From assembly GCF_001687665.2 (NCBI RefSeq), contig NZ_CP016543.2, forward strand, positions 3,038,001-3,102,000: 64,000 bases of DNA. Reading direction: 5' to 3'. A program made the position numbers and the translations under genes. Under the pieces are notes generated by a model. The model saw only the letters and a list, made by a program, of their open reading frames with translations. It was not told where the DNA came from and ran no database searches. Origin of the DNA: Planococcus donghaensis (GTDB lineage Bacteria > Bacillota > Bacilli > Bacillales_A > Planococcaceae). Below, piece after piece: positions 11,626-20,570 of this stretch; the stretch's first letter is position 1, and each line of letters begins with the position of its first letter.

Positions 11626-12677
11626 GTAATTTCCCTCTTTTCATGTTCCACTAACGGATCTATAGGCAAAAGCTTTACGCTTTCTCGATCCATCAATTGA
11701 TGCGGAACCCAAATATGTTGTTTTTCCAACTTGCCCTCAATAATGTCTTGAAGTAAACGAGCGGATATTTTACCTATTTCCGCAAAATCTTGCCGAATCG
11801 TTGTAAGCAGCGGTTGTGTATAACGGCTGAGCACCAGATCATCAAAACCCGTTATTGAAATGTCTTCAGGAATCCTTAAGCCGGCTTCTTTTACGGCTTT
11901 CATAACACCAAAAGCCATTAAATCACTGAAACAAAGAAAAGCAGTAGGTTTTTCTTTCTGTAAGTAGGTACGTGCAAGTTCAAATGCTTTTTCTTCTGAA
12001 AATGATGCTTCTAATACATCAATGTCACTTAAGTTCATATTGTATAAATCGAGAGCTTCCCGAACACCTGTCATGCGCTCTGTATTGACATAAGTTTCCC
12101 GTGTACCTGACATGACTACTATTTCGCGATGATTCCGTTCTAGCAGATGGATGGCTATTTCTTTGGAAGCCTCTGCATTATTAATAGACACGCTGCCGAT
12201 TAAGCCATTTTCCGTTTCAGCTTTGATATCAAGAACCACACAAGGCATGCTAGAGTCGATCAACTCCTTGTAATACTGATCATCTGTTCGAATTCCTTGT
12301 AAAATCGCTCCACCAATATGACGTTCTCGGCAATAACGGACATAACTTTGACGTTTTTGTTGCTGAGAATCGATTAAGTAAATGGATAATTCAAACCGGC
12401 TATTTGAAACTTCCTGGTAGACACCTTTGAAAATGTTAAAAGCATTGCTATCATTTTCATTGTTATTAAGTACACCAGAGGAAATCAGCCCCAGTGTCAT
12501 TTGTTTTTTCGAGGATAAATTTTTGGCATTGATATTCGGTGAATAATTCAATTCTTGCGCAATCGCTAAAACACGTTGACGTGTCTCTTCTTTTACGTCT
12601 GCATAATTGTTAAAGGATTTCGAAACAACACTAACGGATACGCCCGCTTTTTTAGCAACATCTCTTATTGTGGACAT
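11622..12677 (-). CDS. LacI-family regulator of the alpha-glucobiose operon
   Basis: 351-residue repressor: helix-turn-helix at 1-50 (TIRDVAKKAGVSVSVVSKSF), hinge around 50-60 (NAKNLSSKK), then a periplasmic-binding-like sugar domain. The recognition helix differs from the usual VSVSTVSRVLN, so the operator may differ in detail. The ATG at 12677 is preferred over a GTG at 12689, which touches the AGGAAG box. It is encoded inside the operon it probably controls. A palindrome of LacI type, AAAACGTTTT, lies in the promoter region near 18970. Confidence 0.9.
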   Translation of the reverse strand: MSTIRDVAKKAGVSVSVVSKSFNNYADVKEETRQRVLAIAQELNYSPNINAKNLSSKKQMTLGLISSGVLNNNENDSNAFNIFKGVYQEVSNSRFELSIYLIDSQQQKRQSYVRYCRERHIGGAILQGIRTDDQYYKELIDSSMPCVVLDIKAETENGLIGSVSINNAEASKEIAIHLLERNHREIVVMSGTRETYVNTERMTGVREALDLYNMNLSDIDVLEASFSEEKAFELARTYLQKEKPTAFLCFSDLMAFGVMKAVKEAGLRIPEDISITGFDDLVLSRYTQPLLTTIRQDFAEIGKISARLLQDIIEGKLEKQHIWVPHQLMDRESVKLLPIDPLVEHEKREIT

Positions 12678-12723
12678 AAACAGTTTCACTTCCTATATGA
12701 ATTCGTCGAGTTAAGTATTGCTT

Positions 12724-13422
12724 TCAAGCGGAGGGTTTGGCCTCATATTTATTTTTGACACGTAAGGTTAAACGGTAAAATACCGAAAATGACAGAAAAG
12801 CGCCCAATGAACAAATCAAAAGCGGGAAAAGCCATAACAACTTTACTCCAGTAATCCAAATAAGTACGCCATTGCTCACTAAAATAAACACACTTAACAA
12901 TGGACTTCCAGCGGAAACAAAAAATGCATTTTTCAAGCGTTCTTTGCTGTTCATACGGTAATGGACACTGATAGAAAAGAAGTTCACAGTATACACAAAC
13001 AACGCAAGACCTGTTAGTAGAAACAGTAAGTCGATAATGCTGCTTCCTGACCGGAGATAAAAGTATCCGAAATACCAACTCAACCACATGGCAGCAAAAG
13101 GCACACCCATTTTAGAACTTTCTTTATAATTTTCTTTTAAGGAAATTACGTATTGCTTCACTAAGGAAACATCTTGATCAAGTAGCCAATCCCTAGCAGA
13201 CGCAAACACAGCAGTCGTTGCTGGAAAAAACAACAGGGGCACAAATACCAAAACTGCCAAACCAAACAAGATGAGTCCGGTTGCATTGGTGATGTCGAAG
13301 ATCATAAACGCAGCAAACAATGGCAAGCTCATTAAAAACCACATGAAATTGACTATCGTCATTTTCAAAAACCATTCGCTCGCTGTATAAATCACACCCA
13401 TTAGTCCATTCATTTCTTGCAT
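12724..13422 (-). CDS. YesL/DUF624 membrane protein
   Basis: 232-residue integral membrane protein with about five or six hydrophobic segments. The family (DUF624, B. subtilis YesL) is repeatedly found beside MalF/MalG-type sugar permeases and LacI or AraC regulators; its biochemical role is not known. The ATG at 13422 has an AGGAGGCG site; an upstream in-frame extension would run into the permease gene. It is 25 bp after the MalG-like permease, so it is part of the same operon. Confidence 0.85.
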   Translation of the reverse strand: MQEMNGLMGVIYTASEWFLKMTIVNFMWFLMSLPLFAAFMIFDITNATGLILFGLAVLVFVPLLFFPATTAVFASARDWLLDQDVSLVKQYVISLKENYKESSKMGVPFAAMWLSWYFGYFYLRSGSSIIDLLFLLTGLALFVYTVNFFSISVHYRMNSKERLKNAFFVSAGSPLLSVFILVSNGVLIWITGVKLLWLFPLLICSLGAFLSFSVFYRLTLRVKNKYEAKPSA

Positions 13423-13447
13423 GTTTACGCCTCCTAGTAAGAAGAGC

Positions 13448-14284
13448 TTATTTGACAGCACCTTCCCCAATTCCTTTAATGATGTATTTTTGTGCCAGTA
13501 TATAAAAAATGACTACTGGAATAATTGTCAATGTCAATCCAGCCATGGCCAAATTCCATTCGATGGTGAACTCCCCGAAAAAGTAGAAGACAGACAATGG
13601 AATTGTCCGTAGCTCTTTGTCTACTAATGTCAAAGAAGGTAACAAAAAGTCGTTCCAAATCAAAATAACATTTAAAATCATCACGGTGGCGGTAATCGGT
13701 GTCAAAATCGGGAAAATGATTCTCCAGAAAACTCCAAACTTCGAAGCACCATCAATCGTTGCCGCTTCCTCTAATGAAATCGGAATCGATTTAACAAAGC
13801 CGTGGTAAAGAAAAACAGACAGAGCAGCGTTAAAACCAATATTCATGAAAATTAGGCCACTAAGTGAATTATATAGTGGAATTCCTAAGTCTCTAGTAAC
13901 CCCTGTAACTAATTGCATCAGCGGCATCATTAATGTTTGAAACGGAATTAACATTGTCGCAATAAGGGTCATGAAAATGATGGTACTTATTCGATTTCCA
14001 GACCTAGCTAGCATCCAGGCAGTCATAGATGACAAAATGACAATCAGCACGACTGAAACGATTGTAACAACCATTGAATTGGTAAAAGCATTTACAAAAT
14101 CCATCTTCTCCATCGCTTCCGTATAGTATTGGAAACTGAATTCTCCAGGAAGAGCCAATGCATTTTCATATAATTCCTGTCTTGTTTTGAACGAGTTTAC
14201 AAAAATAATATAGATGGGAGACAAAAAGATCAAAGCAGTCAGAGCGAGTAAAATTTCTTTCGACCATTTGCTTAGTATTCGCAT
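13448..14284 (-). CDS. Sugar ABC transporter permease, MalG/CUT1 type
   Basis: 278-residue permease with six membrane segments and the conserved EAA loop (EEAATIDGASKFGVFWRI, about residues 172-189) that docks the ATPase. It pairs with the MalF-like permease, whose stop codon overlaps this start by one base (TAATG). No ATPase gene is in the operon, so it probably uses a shared MsmX-type ATPase encoded elsewhere, as in B. subtilis CUT1 importers. Confidence 0.92.
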   Translation of the reverse strand: MRILSKWSKEILLALTALIFLSPIYIIFVNSFKTRQELYENALALPGEFSFQYYTEAMEKMDFVNAFTNSMVVTIVSVVLIVILSSMTAWMLARSGNRISTIIFMTLIATMLIPFQTLMMPLMQLVTGVTRDLGIPLYNSLSGLIFMNIGFNAALSVFLYHGFVKSIPISLEEAATIDGASKFGVFWRIIFPILTPITATVMILNVILIWNDFLLPSLTLVDKELRTIPLSVFYFFGEFTIEWNLAMAGLTLTIIPVVIFYILAQKYIIKGIGEGAVK

Positions 14285-15165
14285 TACATTTCAACCTCCC
14301 GTTTTTTCGTTATATAAACTTGGGTCAAAGTAACGGCTGAGATAATTATGAAGAACAAAATAGCTTTAGCTTGTCCGTACCCATAATTTCCGTAACCGAA
14401 GATTTCATTATAAATGTTCATGGCAAAAAGTTCTGTTGCATTCGCTGGCCCACCACCCGTCAGTGATAAGTTGACGTCATAGATCTTAAAGCCGTACGAA
14501 AGGGTAAGAAACAGACTGATGGTAAATGCGGGCATAAGCAAAGGAAATGTAACTCTCGTCAATCGTTGCCATTTGCTAGCACCGTCCACTTTAGAAGCTT
14601 CAATTAGTTCTCCAGGTACTCCTTGAATCCCAGCAATATAGACAATCATGACGTAGCCTGCCATCTGCCAAGTAAAAACGAATACAAGAGCAAACAAGGC
14701 AAAGTTCTCATTGATCAGCCAATTGAAGAAGATATGTTCAAGTCCGGTCGCTTTACCAATTGCTGCAAAAACATCTAGAAAAACAAACTGCCAAATATAG
14801 CCTAAGATAAGACCACCGATTAAGTAAGGCATGAAAAACATGGTACGCGCTAAATTTGCCAGTCGTAATTTAGAAGTGACTAGTAATGCAAATGCTAGTC
14901 CTACTATATTCACTGAAATGACGGACAGTACCGTAAACAAGATAGTAAGCCACGTCGACTTCATAAACCGACCATCTGAGAACAACGTAAGGAAATTTTC
15001 GAAACCGACGAATATTTTTGGATTTGCGCCAATTCCATCCCATTCAAAAAATGCATAATAGATTCCGATCAAAAACGGAATTACGACGATGATGGTAAAA
15101 ATAATAAGCAATGGCAATGTAAATAACAGATACCAACCAACGTTCTTCTTGCTTGTCACATCCAT
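14284..15165 (-). CDS. Sugar ABC transporter permease, MalF/CUT1 type
   Basis: 293-residue permease with six membrane segments and an EAA loop (EASKVDGASKWQRLTRV). The ATG at 15165 is chosen. A GTG two codons later has better spacing from AGAGGGG and could be the true start. The longer frame from 15216 is rejected because it would start in the loop of a strong hairpin. It partners with the MalG-like protein and the lipoprotein upstream to import an oligosaccharide, probably an alpha-glucobiose given the flanking phosphorylases. Confidence 0.9.
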   Translation of the reverse strand: MDVTSKKNVGWYLLFTLPLLIIFTIIVVIPFLIGIYYAFFEWDGIGANPKIFVGFENFLTLFSDGRFMKSTWLTILFTVLSVISVNIVGLAFALLVTSKLRLANLARTMFFMPYLIGGLILGYIWQFVFLDVFAAIGKATGLEHIFFNWLINENFALFALVFVFTWQMAGYVMIVYIAGIQGVPGELIEASKVDGASKWQRLTRVTFPLLMPAFTISLFLTLSYGFKIYDVNLSLTGGGPANATELFAMNIYNEIFGYGNYGYGQAKAILFFIIISAVTLTQVYITKKREVEM

Positions 15166-15210
15166 TCCCCTCTTTTCTTTGATTAAAGGTTCTTTAACTG
15201 ATAAAAAGCA

Positions 15211-15234
15211 GAACACGCCTGACTAGGCGTGTTC
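15211..15234 (-). terminator. Intra-operon hairpin between binding protein and permeases
   Basis: A perfect 10-bp stem GAACACGCCT / AGGCGTGTTC (15211-15220 and 15225-15234) with a 4-nt loop is followed on the minus strand by TGCTTTTTATC. It lies between the binding-protein and permease genes of one operon. A partial terminator or an mRNA-end stabiliser here would give more binding protein than permease, as known for other sugar ABC operons. Confidence 0.7.
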
Positions 15235-15255
15235 TCCTCCTTTACTGTGAAACGA

Positions 15256-16491
15256 TTATTTTGTTGCGTTCTGCCATGCAGCATCCAAATTGCTAATGAA
15301 TTCATCACCTGTGACTTTTTCATTCGCAAAGAATTCTTCTGTAGCTGGTGCAAAATCATTCGGTACTAAGTTTGCAGGATAGTAATTATGTGACCATGGA
15401 ATTGTTTCACCATTATTTGAAGCTTCAAATACTGCTGTCGATAACGGATCCAAGTCATTAGCTTCAATATTCGTCATTGCTGGGATAAAGCCAAACTCTT
15501 CAACAATAATCTGTTTACCAGTTTCACTCGTATGCAACCATTCTAAGAAATCAATAGCTGCATCGATTTCTTCTTGTTCTTTTTCTGAGTTTACTGCCCA
15601 GTTGCTACCAACGCCTACTGCAAGCTTATCATTTCCTTCAAGTGGGAATGGCGCCATACCTACTTCAAAATCAACGTCGAAATCATTCAACAAGCTTGAT
15701 GCCCAGTTTCCTTGATGAATCATCGCAGTTTTACCAGCTGCAAAATCACCGACTTGTTGGTCATAAGAAACACCAAGTGGGCTTGGAGTATTCGCTCTAA
15801 TCGACTCCATGAATTTACCAAATTCAAGGAACTCTTCAGTTTCCGCCATTGTCGCTTCCCCACTAGTCAAGCTATCCATGAATGCTTCTGGATCTTCTTG
15901 AAGTGAAAATGGATAGTTACTAATATGGCCAATCAAGAAGTACGCTTCTGACGACAACCCTAATCCATTGATATCTTCTGATTTAAATTTTTCTAACGTG
16001 CTATTAAATGACTCGTAATCTTGAATATCTTCTGGGTTCACTAAATCTTTGTTGTAAACAAGGCCAAATCCTTCTACGCCGTAAGGAATCCCTACTAATT
16101 TATCATCAACCATTAATGCCATATTCGGTGCGATATCTTTTACGAATTCTTCTCCACTCAAGTCATATACATACGATTCTACCCGTTTTGCCACTGTTGA
16201 ATTTTGGAGGCTCATAATCGATGGTCCTGTACCATTATTAAGACGAATTTGAAGCTGTTGGAAATAATCATCCCCAGTTGTACCGATAACTTCCACTTCT
16301 ACGCCAGTTTCTTCCGTATAGGTTTCTGCAGCTGCCTCTAGTTGATCAGAAATCTCAACCTTTGTCTGGAAAATCGTGATTTTCTCAGAACCACCTTCTT
16401 TTGCTTCTTCTTCTCCCCCGCTACATGCAGCTAATCCAGTCATCAGCGTAGCAAATGCTACACCCGTCATAAACTTTTTGTTAAATACCAT
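15256..16491 (-). CDS. Extracellular sugar-binding lipoprotein (ABC importer)
   Basis: 411-residue solute-binding protein of the MalE/UgpB type. It has a type II signal peptide with lipobox LAAC (lipidated C23) and a Gly/Glu-rich linker, so it is anchored outside the membrane. AGGGGG lies 8 nt before the ATG. It delivers sugar to the two permeases downstream. A strong hairpin directly follows the gene and probably raises its dose relative to them. The ligand is presumably an alpha-linked disaccharide, inferred only from the phosphorylases at both ends of the operon. Confidence 0.93.
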   Translation of the reverse strand: MVFNKKFMTGVAFATLMTGLAACSGGEEEAKEGGSEKITIFQTKVEISDQLEAAAETYTEETGVEVEVIGTTGDDYFQQLQIRLNNGTGPSIMSLQNSTVAKRVESYVYDLSGEEFVKDIAPNMALMVDDKLVGIPYGVEGFGLVYNKDLVNPEDIQDYESFNSTLEKFKSEDINGLGLSSEAYFLIGHISNYPFSLQEDPEAFMDSLTSGEATMAETEEFLEFGKFMESIRANTPSPLGVSYDQQVGDFAAGKTAMIHQGNWASSLLNDFDVDFEVGMAPFPLEGNDKLAVGVGSNWAVNSEKEQEEIDAAIDFLEWLHTSETGKQIIVEEFGFIPAMTNIEANDLDPLSTAVFEASNNGETIPWSHNYYPANLVPNDFAPATEEFFANEKVTGDEFISNLDAAWQNATK

Positions 16492-16527
16492 CTGTAATGC
16501 CCCCTTTGATTTGGTTGTTTTATTGGA

Positions 16528-16552
16528 AATAAAATGAGTAAATCATTTTATT
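16528..16552 (-). terminator. Hairpin between GH65 gene and binding-protein gene
   Basis: AATAAAATGA (16528-16537) and TCATTTTATT (16543-16552) form a perfect 10-bp, AT-rich stem with a 5-nt loop. It may be a weak terminator or processing site between the first two genes of the operon. Confidence 0.45.
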
Positions 16553-16562
16553 AGTTCCCTAA

Positions 16563-18941
16563 TTAATGTGAATTAATCTCGATTTCACGGCCAATTTGTA
16601 TTTCAATTTCCCCGTTTTGGATGTGATAAGTTTTGCCGTCTGTTTCAAATGTGACCGCTCCGTCATACGCGGTAACTTTGAGTGATTGATGGGTGATTTC
16701 TAGCGTTAACGCTGTTCCTTGCCAGCAAATTGCAAACTGCATCCTGCGCCATTGTTTCGGCAATCGGGGATTAATCTGCAAGGTCGATTCCGAGAACCTA
16801 ACCCCACCAAATCCAAAAACAGCAGAAGTCCAAATGCCGCCGATTGCTGCAGCATGTATGCCATCATCAGAAGTGTTCATTTGTTCTCCAAGATCGATTT
16901 CACATGCTTTCCGGAACAATGAATAAGCTGTATCACTTTCTCCCAAATCATTTGCAATAACAGCGTGCACCGCAAGACTTAGAGAAGAGTCATGCAAGGT
17001 TCGCGGTTCATAAAATTGATAGTTTTCCTGTTTGACAGCACTTGATAAACGGCTGTCTTGCTGAAGAAAGGTTTGCTCTAGTAAGTAAAATAGCAGCAAT
17101 GTATCCGCTTGCTTAGTTACTTGGATTCCATTGATTTGTTCTGAATTATAGTCTCGGTAAATCATTCTTACCTTGGATTGATTTTTGTATTTTGCAAGAT
17201 CAATTTCTGGAAGTTGCAAATAAGTATCATCTTGCGGGATGATCAAGTCCGTAGTTCGCGGTTCCGGTAAATAAAGCTTTTCCGCTTTGGTCTTCCAATC
17301 CAAGTTAGCATCTCCCAAGTCAAAGGTTTCTAAGAATTGCGGATTTTGAGCTGATAGCTGTTCGGCATAGCGTTCGGCAAGCTTCAAATTGAAATACGCC
17401 ATATAGTTGGTAAATGCATTATTGCTTACGTGCTCTTTATATTCGTCAGGTCCAATAACGTTATGGATTTCATATCGTTCACGCTCTTCGTTCCACTCCA
17501 GTCGACTACTCCAGAATTTTGCGGTTTCAAATATCATTTCATACCCGCAACGTTCCATGAATTCTTTATCGCCTGTAACTTGCTCGTATTGATAAACTGC
17601 AAAAGCAATGTCAGCGGAGATATGTTGTTCGATAAAACCCGACCAAATTTTCGACTGGGCTCCTGTTACTATATCGATATCTCCCCATATAGGTGTAGTT
17701 TCTCCATCTTCTGGCCAAGCCATCTCCCAAGGATACATCGCGCCTGCATAACCGTTTTCTTCTGCCTTTTTTCTGGCTCCTGCAAGACCATGATACCGAT
17801 AAGTAAGCAATGATTTGGCAGCTGTAGGATTGGAATAGATGAAGAATGGCAAGATGAAAATCTCAAGATCCCAGAACGTATGACCTTTATAGCCTTCTCC
17901 ACTCATCGCTTTTGCTCCAACTCCCAAATGCTCGTAACCGGAAGGCGGTTGCATGGCCGTTAAGTGATAGAGAGAAAATCTAAGCGCTAATTGATCGAAT
18001 GCATGATCACTTTCCACTTTAAAGTTGTAGTTTTTCCATACTTGGTCATGCCACGCTTTGACATGTTCTTTAAAAAGGACATCATACCCTTTTTCTTCAT
18101 ATTGCTTTAGTTCTTCGATTGATAGTTGGCGCAATTGCTCGAAATCCATCGAATTTTGCTCAACTACTTGATCCCGGCTCGTATGCACAGTTGATAGCTT
18201 TTCCATCTCAAGTTTGTCATTAGGCTCCAAGTAGAACTCATAAGCCATCCACACTTTTCGGCGTTGCATATCTTTGTCTGCAACTGGTAAGGTGGGCTCT
18301 CCGTTGAAACGAAAATGATGAACGGTGTTGAACACCATCTCTACATCAGATTCGCTCGTCTTTTGACTAAGTTGGATAAAGCGCTCGTCGAGTATTCTTC
18401 GCTCTCCTTCAAGAAAATGCTGTGCACCCGAATTTGTCATCTGTCCATTAATACCGCTGTCGAAAGAAATCGCTACTGAATGGCTCAGACTTTCCACTTC
18501 CACCTTCATTGCTATCAAATGCATGTTATTTAACGATACAAAACGGCTGAATTTAAATTGTAATTTTTTCTTTTTTGGAGATTCCCATACGAATGACCGA
18601 GTCAATTCTGCTGTTTTTAAATTGAGTTGTTTGATGTATTCATTGGTCTCTCCAAATTCTAGGCTAAAACGTTCCCCATCAACCCGTATATCGAGTTGCG
18701 TAAAATCAGCTGCATTTGGCAGTTCAGTCACTTCATTTTCTTGAGATTTATTGAATGTCCCATTGATGAACAAATTTCTCTTTTCTTGTATGTACGGTTC
18801 CTCTGTTGCAGAACGAAGTCCCATATAACCATTTCCGAGCATCATAATGGCTTCACTTTTTCCTAATACATCAGCTGAAAAGTCTGTTTCTGCCACAATC
18901 CAGTTTTTCAAATCACCCGTCCCAACCGAGTAATTTATCAT
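16563..18941 (-). CDS. GH65 disaccharide phosphorylase, specificity unresolved
   Basis: 792-residue GH65 enzyme, first gene of the operon. N-terminal sandwich, then (alpha/alpha)6 barrel with general acid E500 in NVIGPDEYKEHVSNNAF. It differs from the downstream GH65 paralogue by a loop containing TPIWGDIDIVTGAQSKIWSG just before the conserved FIEQHISADIA, which suggests a different linkage preference (trehalose, kojibiose, nigerose and related phosphorylases are options; I cannot choose). Product should be beta-glucose 1-phosphate for PgmB. GAGAAGG precedes the ATG. Confidence 0.85.
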   Translation of the reverse strand: MINYSVGTGDLKNWIVAETDFSADVLGKSEAIMMLGNGYMGLRSATEEPYIQEKRNLFINGTFNKSQENEVTELPNAADFTQLDIRVDGERFSLEFGETNEYIKQLNLKTAELTRSFVWESPKKKKLQFKFSRFVSLNNMHLIAMKVEVESLSHSVAISFDSGINGQMTNSGAQHFLEGERRILDERFIQLSQKTSESDVEMVFNTVHHFRFNGEPTLPVADKDMQRRKVWMAYEFYLEPNDKLEMEKLSTVHTSRDQVVEQNSMDFEQLRQLSIEELKQYEEKGYDVLFKEHVKAWHDQVWKNYNFKVESDHAFDQLALRFSLYHLTAMQPPSGYEHLGVGAKAMSGEGYKGHTFWDLEIFILPFFIYSNPTAAKSLLTYRYHGLAGARKKAEENGYAGAMYPWEMAWPEDGETTPIWGDIDIVTGAQSKIWSGFIEQHISADIAFAVYQYEQVTGDKEFMERCGYEMIFETAKFWSSRLEWNEERERYEIHNVIGPDEYKEHVSNNAFTNYMAYFNLKLAERYAEQLSAQNPQFLETFDLGDANLDWKTKAEKLYLPEPRTTDLIIPQDDTYLQLPEIDLAKYKNQSKVRMIYRDYNSEQINGIQVTKQADTLLLFYLLEQTFLQQDSRLSSAVKQENYQFYEPRTLHDSSLSLAVHAVIANDLGESDTAYSLFRKACEIDLGEQMNTSDDGIHAAAIGGIWTSAVFGFGGVRFSESTLQINPRLPKQWRRMQFAICWQGTALTLEITHQSLKVTAYDGAVTFETDGKTYHIQNGEIEIQIGREIEINSH

Positions 18942-18965
18942 TAAAAGTCACCTTCTCTCAATTTA

Positions 18966-18979
18966 CGAAAACGTTTTAG
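18966..18979. promoter_or_regulatory. LacI-type operator candidate
   Basis: CGAAAACGTTTTAG has a perfect 10-bp palindromic core with central CG (AAAACGTTTT, 18968-18977), the signature of LacI/CcpA-family operators. It lies 25-38 bp before the first gene of an operon that encodes its own LacI protein. CcpA is the alternative binder. Confidence 0.55.
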
Positions 18980-19081
18980 TTTTTCTCAAAAAAAATATTC
19001 ACGCTTAATTTATTAACTATTTTAACTTCTTTTCACATACTATTAACTTTCTGGAATTGAACATATTTTTGGAATTATTAT

Positions 19082-19095
19082 GGAAAACGCTTACA
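19082..19095. promoter_or_regulatory. cre-like site (CcpA)
   Basis: GGAAAACGCTTACA matches the catabolite-responsive element TGWAARCGYTWNCW with one mismatch (first base). Its position about 140 bp before the GH65 operon would fit glucose repression. Confidence 0.4.
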
Positions 19096-19296
19096 TACCC
19101 CCTCATTATAGTTACTCTATTTTGAATAGTCAAGAATATAGATCAAGGAACATGCTGACTATTCACCAACCGGAATCACTCTGCGCTTCGAGAAAGGAAA
19201 AAGTTTCTCATTTCTGCAGGATAAAAACTTTTAATTTTCCGCAAATTCAAGAAAATCACTCTCTCTCTCTCAATTAACCACGCAAGCAAACAATCT

Positions 19297-20016
19297 TCAA
19301 TCACTCTCCATAATTTGTCTTAGAAATAAATTTAATATCTCACTATAGAGCTTTGGTTGTTCAGAATGGACTAAGTGAGAGGCAAATGGAATAATCGAAA
19401 CATGAACATTATCTTGCATCAACGGATATGTTATCGCCCCTTTCGTCTCATTTGGATTGCCTTCTCCTACAATGAGTAAAATCGGTGATTTGATATCAGT
19501 TAAATCTTTTGTTTCACCAAACGGATACCACTCTGAATTACGCACGACATCTAGTAGGTGTTTCCAATCTGATAAATGCAATTGATCAAAATATGCAATA
19601 GCTTCGTTATTTTCCAGCAATTCTGTCTGAAACCTAACTTCCTGTTTGTGCATTTCGAGCCAGTCCTCCGGTTTTTCTGGAGTAATACCCGATAGCGTCA
19701 AACTCTTTACTTTTTCCGGAAACCTTTTAGCAAAAAATAACCCTACTAACGCTCCTAAAGATGCTCCGACTATATGAGCTGATTCCACTCCTTCTGCATC
19801 TAATGTATGAGATAAGTCTACAGCCGAGTCCTCGAAAAAGTTTGATAAATTATTGTTAATCGATTTTCCATGTCCCCTCAAATCAGGAAGAATGATTTGA
19901 AAAGAGCTTTTAAAGTATTCTCTTTGGTACTCAAAATCAGTAGTTCCTGCCTGTAATCCCGTATGTAAAAACACAATTGGCTCACCTGATCCAACTTGTT
20001 CAGTATGTAATATCAA
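19297..20016 (-). CDS. Alpha/beta hydrolase
   Basis: 239-residue alpha/beta hydrolase fold. Nucleophile serine S86 is in the elbow GASLGA, the oxyanion region is FLHTGLQAG near the N-terminus, and the catalytic histidine is in FASHLVHSEQ. The likely start is TTG at 20016, because AAAGGTGG is 6 nt upstream and no ATG fits; a longer frame from 20214 would overlap the small upstream gene in another frame. Substrate unknown (ester, lactone or C-C hydrolase are all possible). It lies 25 bp after the small membrane-protein gene, probably in the same transcript. Confidence 0.78.
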   Translation of the reverse strand: MILHTEQVGSGEPIVFLHTGLQAGTTDFEYQREYFKSSFQIILPDLRGHGKSINNNLSNFFEDSAVDLSHTLDAEGVESAHIVGASLGALVGLFFAKRFPEKVKSLTLSGITPEKPEDWLEMHKQEVRFQTELLENNEAIAYFDQLHLSDWKHLLDVVRNSEWYPFGETKDLTDIKSPILLIVGEGNPNETKGAITYPLMQDNVHVSIIPFASHLVHSEQPKLYSEILNLFLRQIMESD

Positions 20017-20041
20017 TGTATTCCACCTTTCTTTAAGTATT

Positions 20042-20293
20042 CTATATAGGTAAATCGCCTTTTTCCCAATCCATAGGTCCTTCATTCGATGGGATAAACT
20101 TATTCCAATACTCGCCTGTTTTTTTATCAAAGATGATGAGGTTATTTTCATTTGCCGATATAAATTCATAGCGATGTTCCTCATTAGCGATACCTGGATT
20201 CTGCCCTTTTCCAAATGTCATTCCTATAGTAAAACTTAAAATGATAGAAACTATTAATGCAAAACCTATCGCTACTGCCGCTTTTCTTTTCAT
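20042..20293 (-). CDS. Small membrane-anchored protein, unknown function
   Basis: 83 residues: an N-terminal membrane segment (about 6-27) after a basic MKRK start, then a short polar outer domain with EFISANENNLIIFDKKTGEYWNKF, which looks like one beta-hairpin repeat. A strong GGAGGGG site lies 4-5 nt before the ATG, so it is probably translated. I do not recognise a family. Cotranscription with the hydrolase is likely. Confidence 0.65.
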   Translation of the reverse strand: MKRKAAVAIGFALIVSIILSFTIGMTFGKGQNPGIANEEHRYEFISANENNLIIFDKKTGEYWNKFIPSNEGPMDWEKGDLPI

Positions 20294-20570
20294 TTTACCC
20301 CTCCTTTTATCAACTTAACATATAGAGTGAATAATGGAATTATTTACATATTATATTATTAGAAAACGAAATTCTCTATCTTCCTAAAAGGAAAACTTAC
20401 TTTGTACAAAAAAATTATCAAACTCTAAAAAAATGAATATTTCTTACTTTCGAATACCATATTTTGGTTAAAAACTATTCTCTTATCCCAAAAAAAGTCT
20501 TATAATGGGAGGCATAAGAATCACGCTATCCAATAGTATGGTAGGAAACAATCCTATTGTCTGAAACGAG

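Larger units (their letters stand above)
18942..19296. other. Intergenic promoter region of the GH65 operon
   Basis: About 355 bp, AT-rich, between the GH65 operon start and the end of a hydrolase gene. It holds a LacI-type palindrome near 18970 and a cre-like site near 19088 (listed separately). No convincing -35/-10 pair could be fixed. A short plus-strand ORF at 19080 has no ribosome site and is not believed. Confidence 0.6.

Noticed and set aside
17407..17813. Overlapping ORFs opposite the GH65 gene
   Set aside because: Shadows of the conserved GH65 catalytic region, no start signals.
19080..19277. 65-residue plus-strand ORF before the GH65 operon
   Set aside because: No ribosome site and no recognisable motif; it overlaps the cre-like site and the operon's control region.
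20517..20570. c-di-GMP riboswitch before the GGDEF-EAL gene
   Set aside because: A short CAATAG/CTATTG inverted repeat is present, but none of the conserved riboswitch elements is, and the leader is too short.
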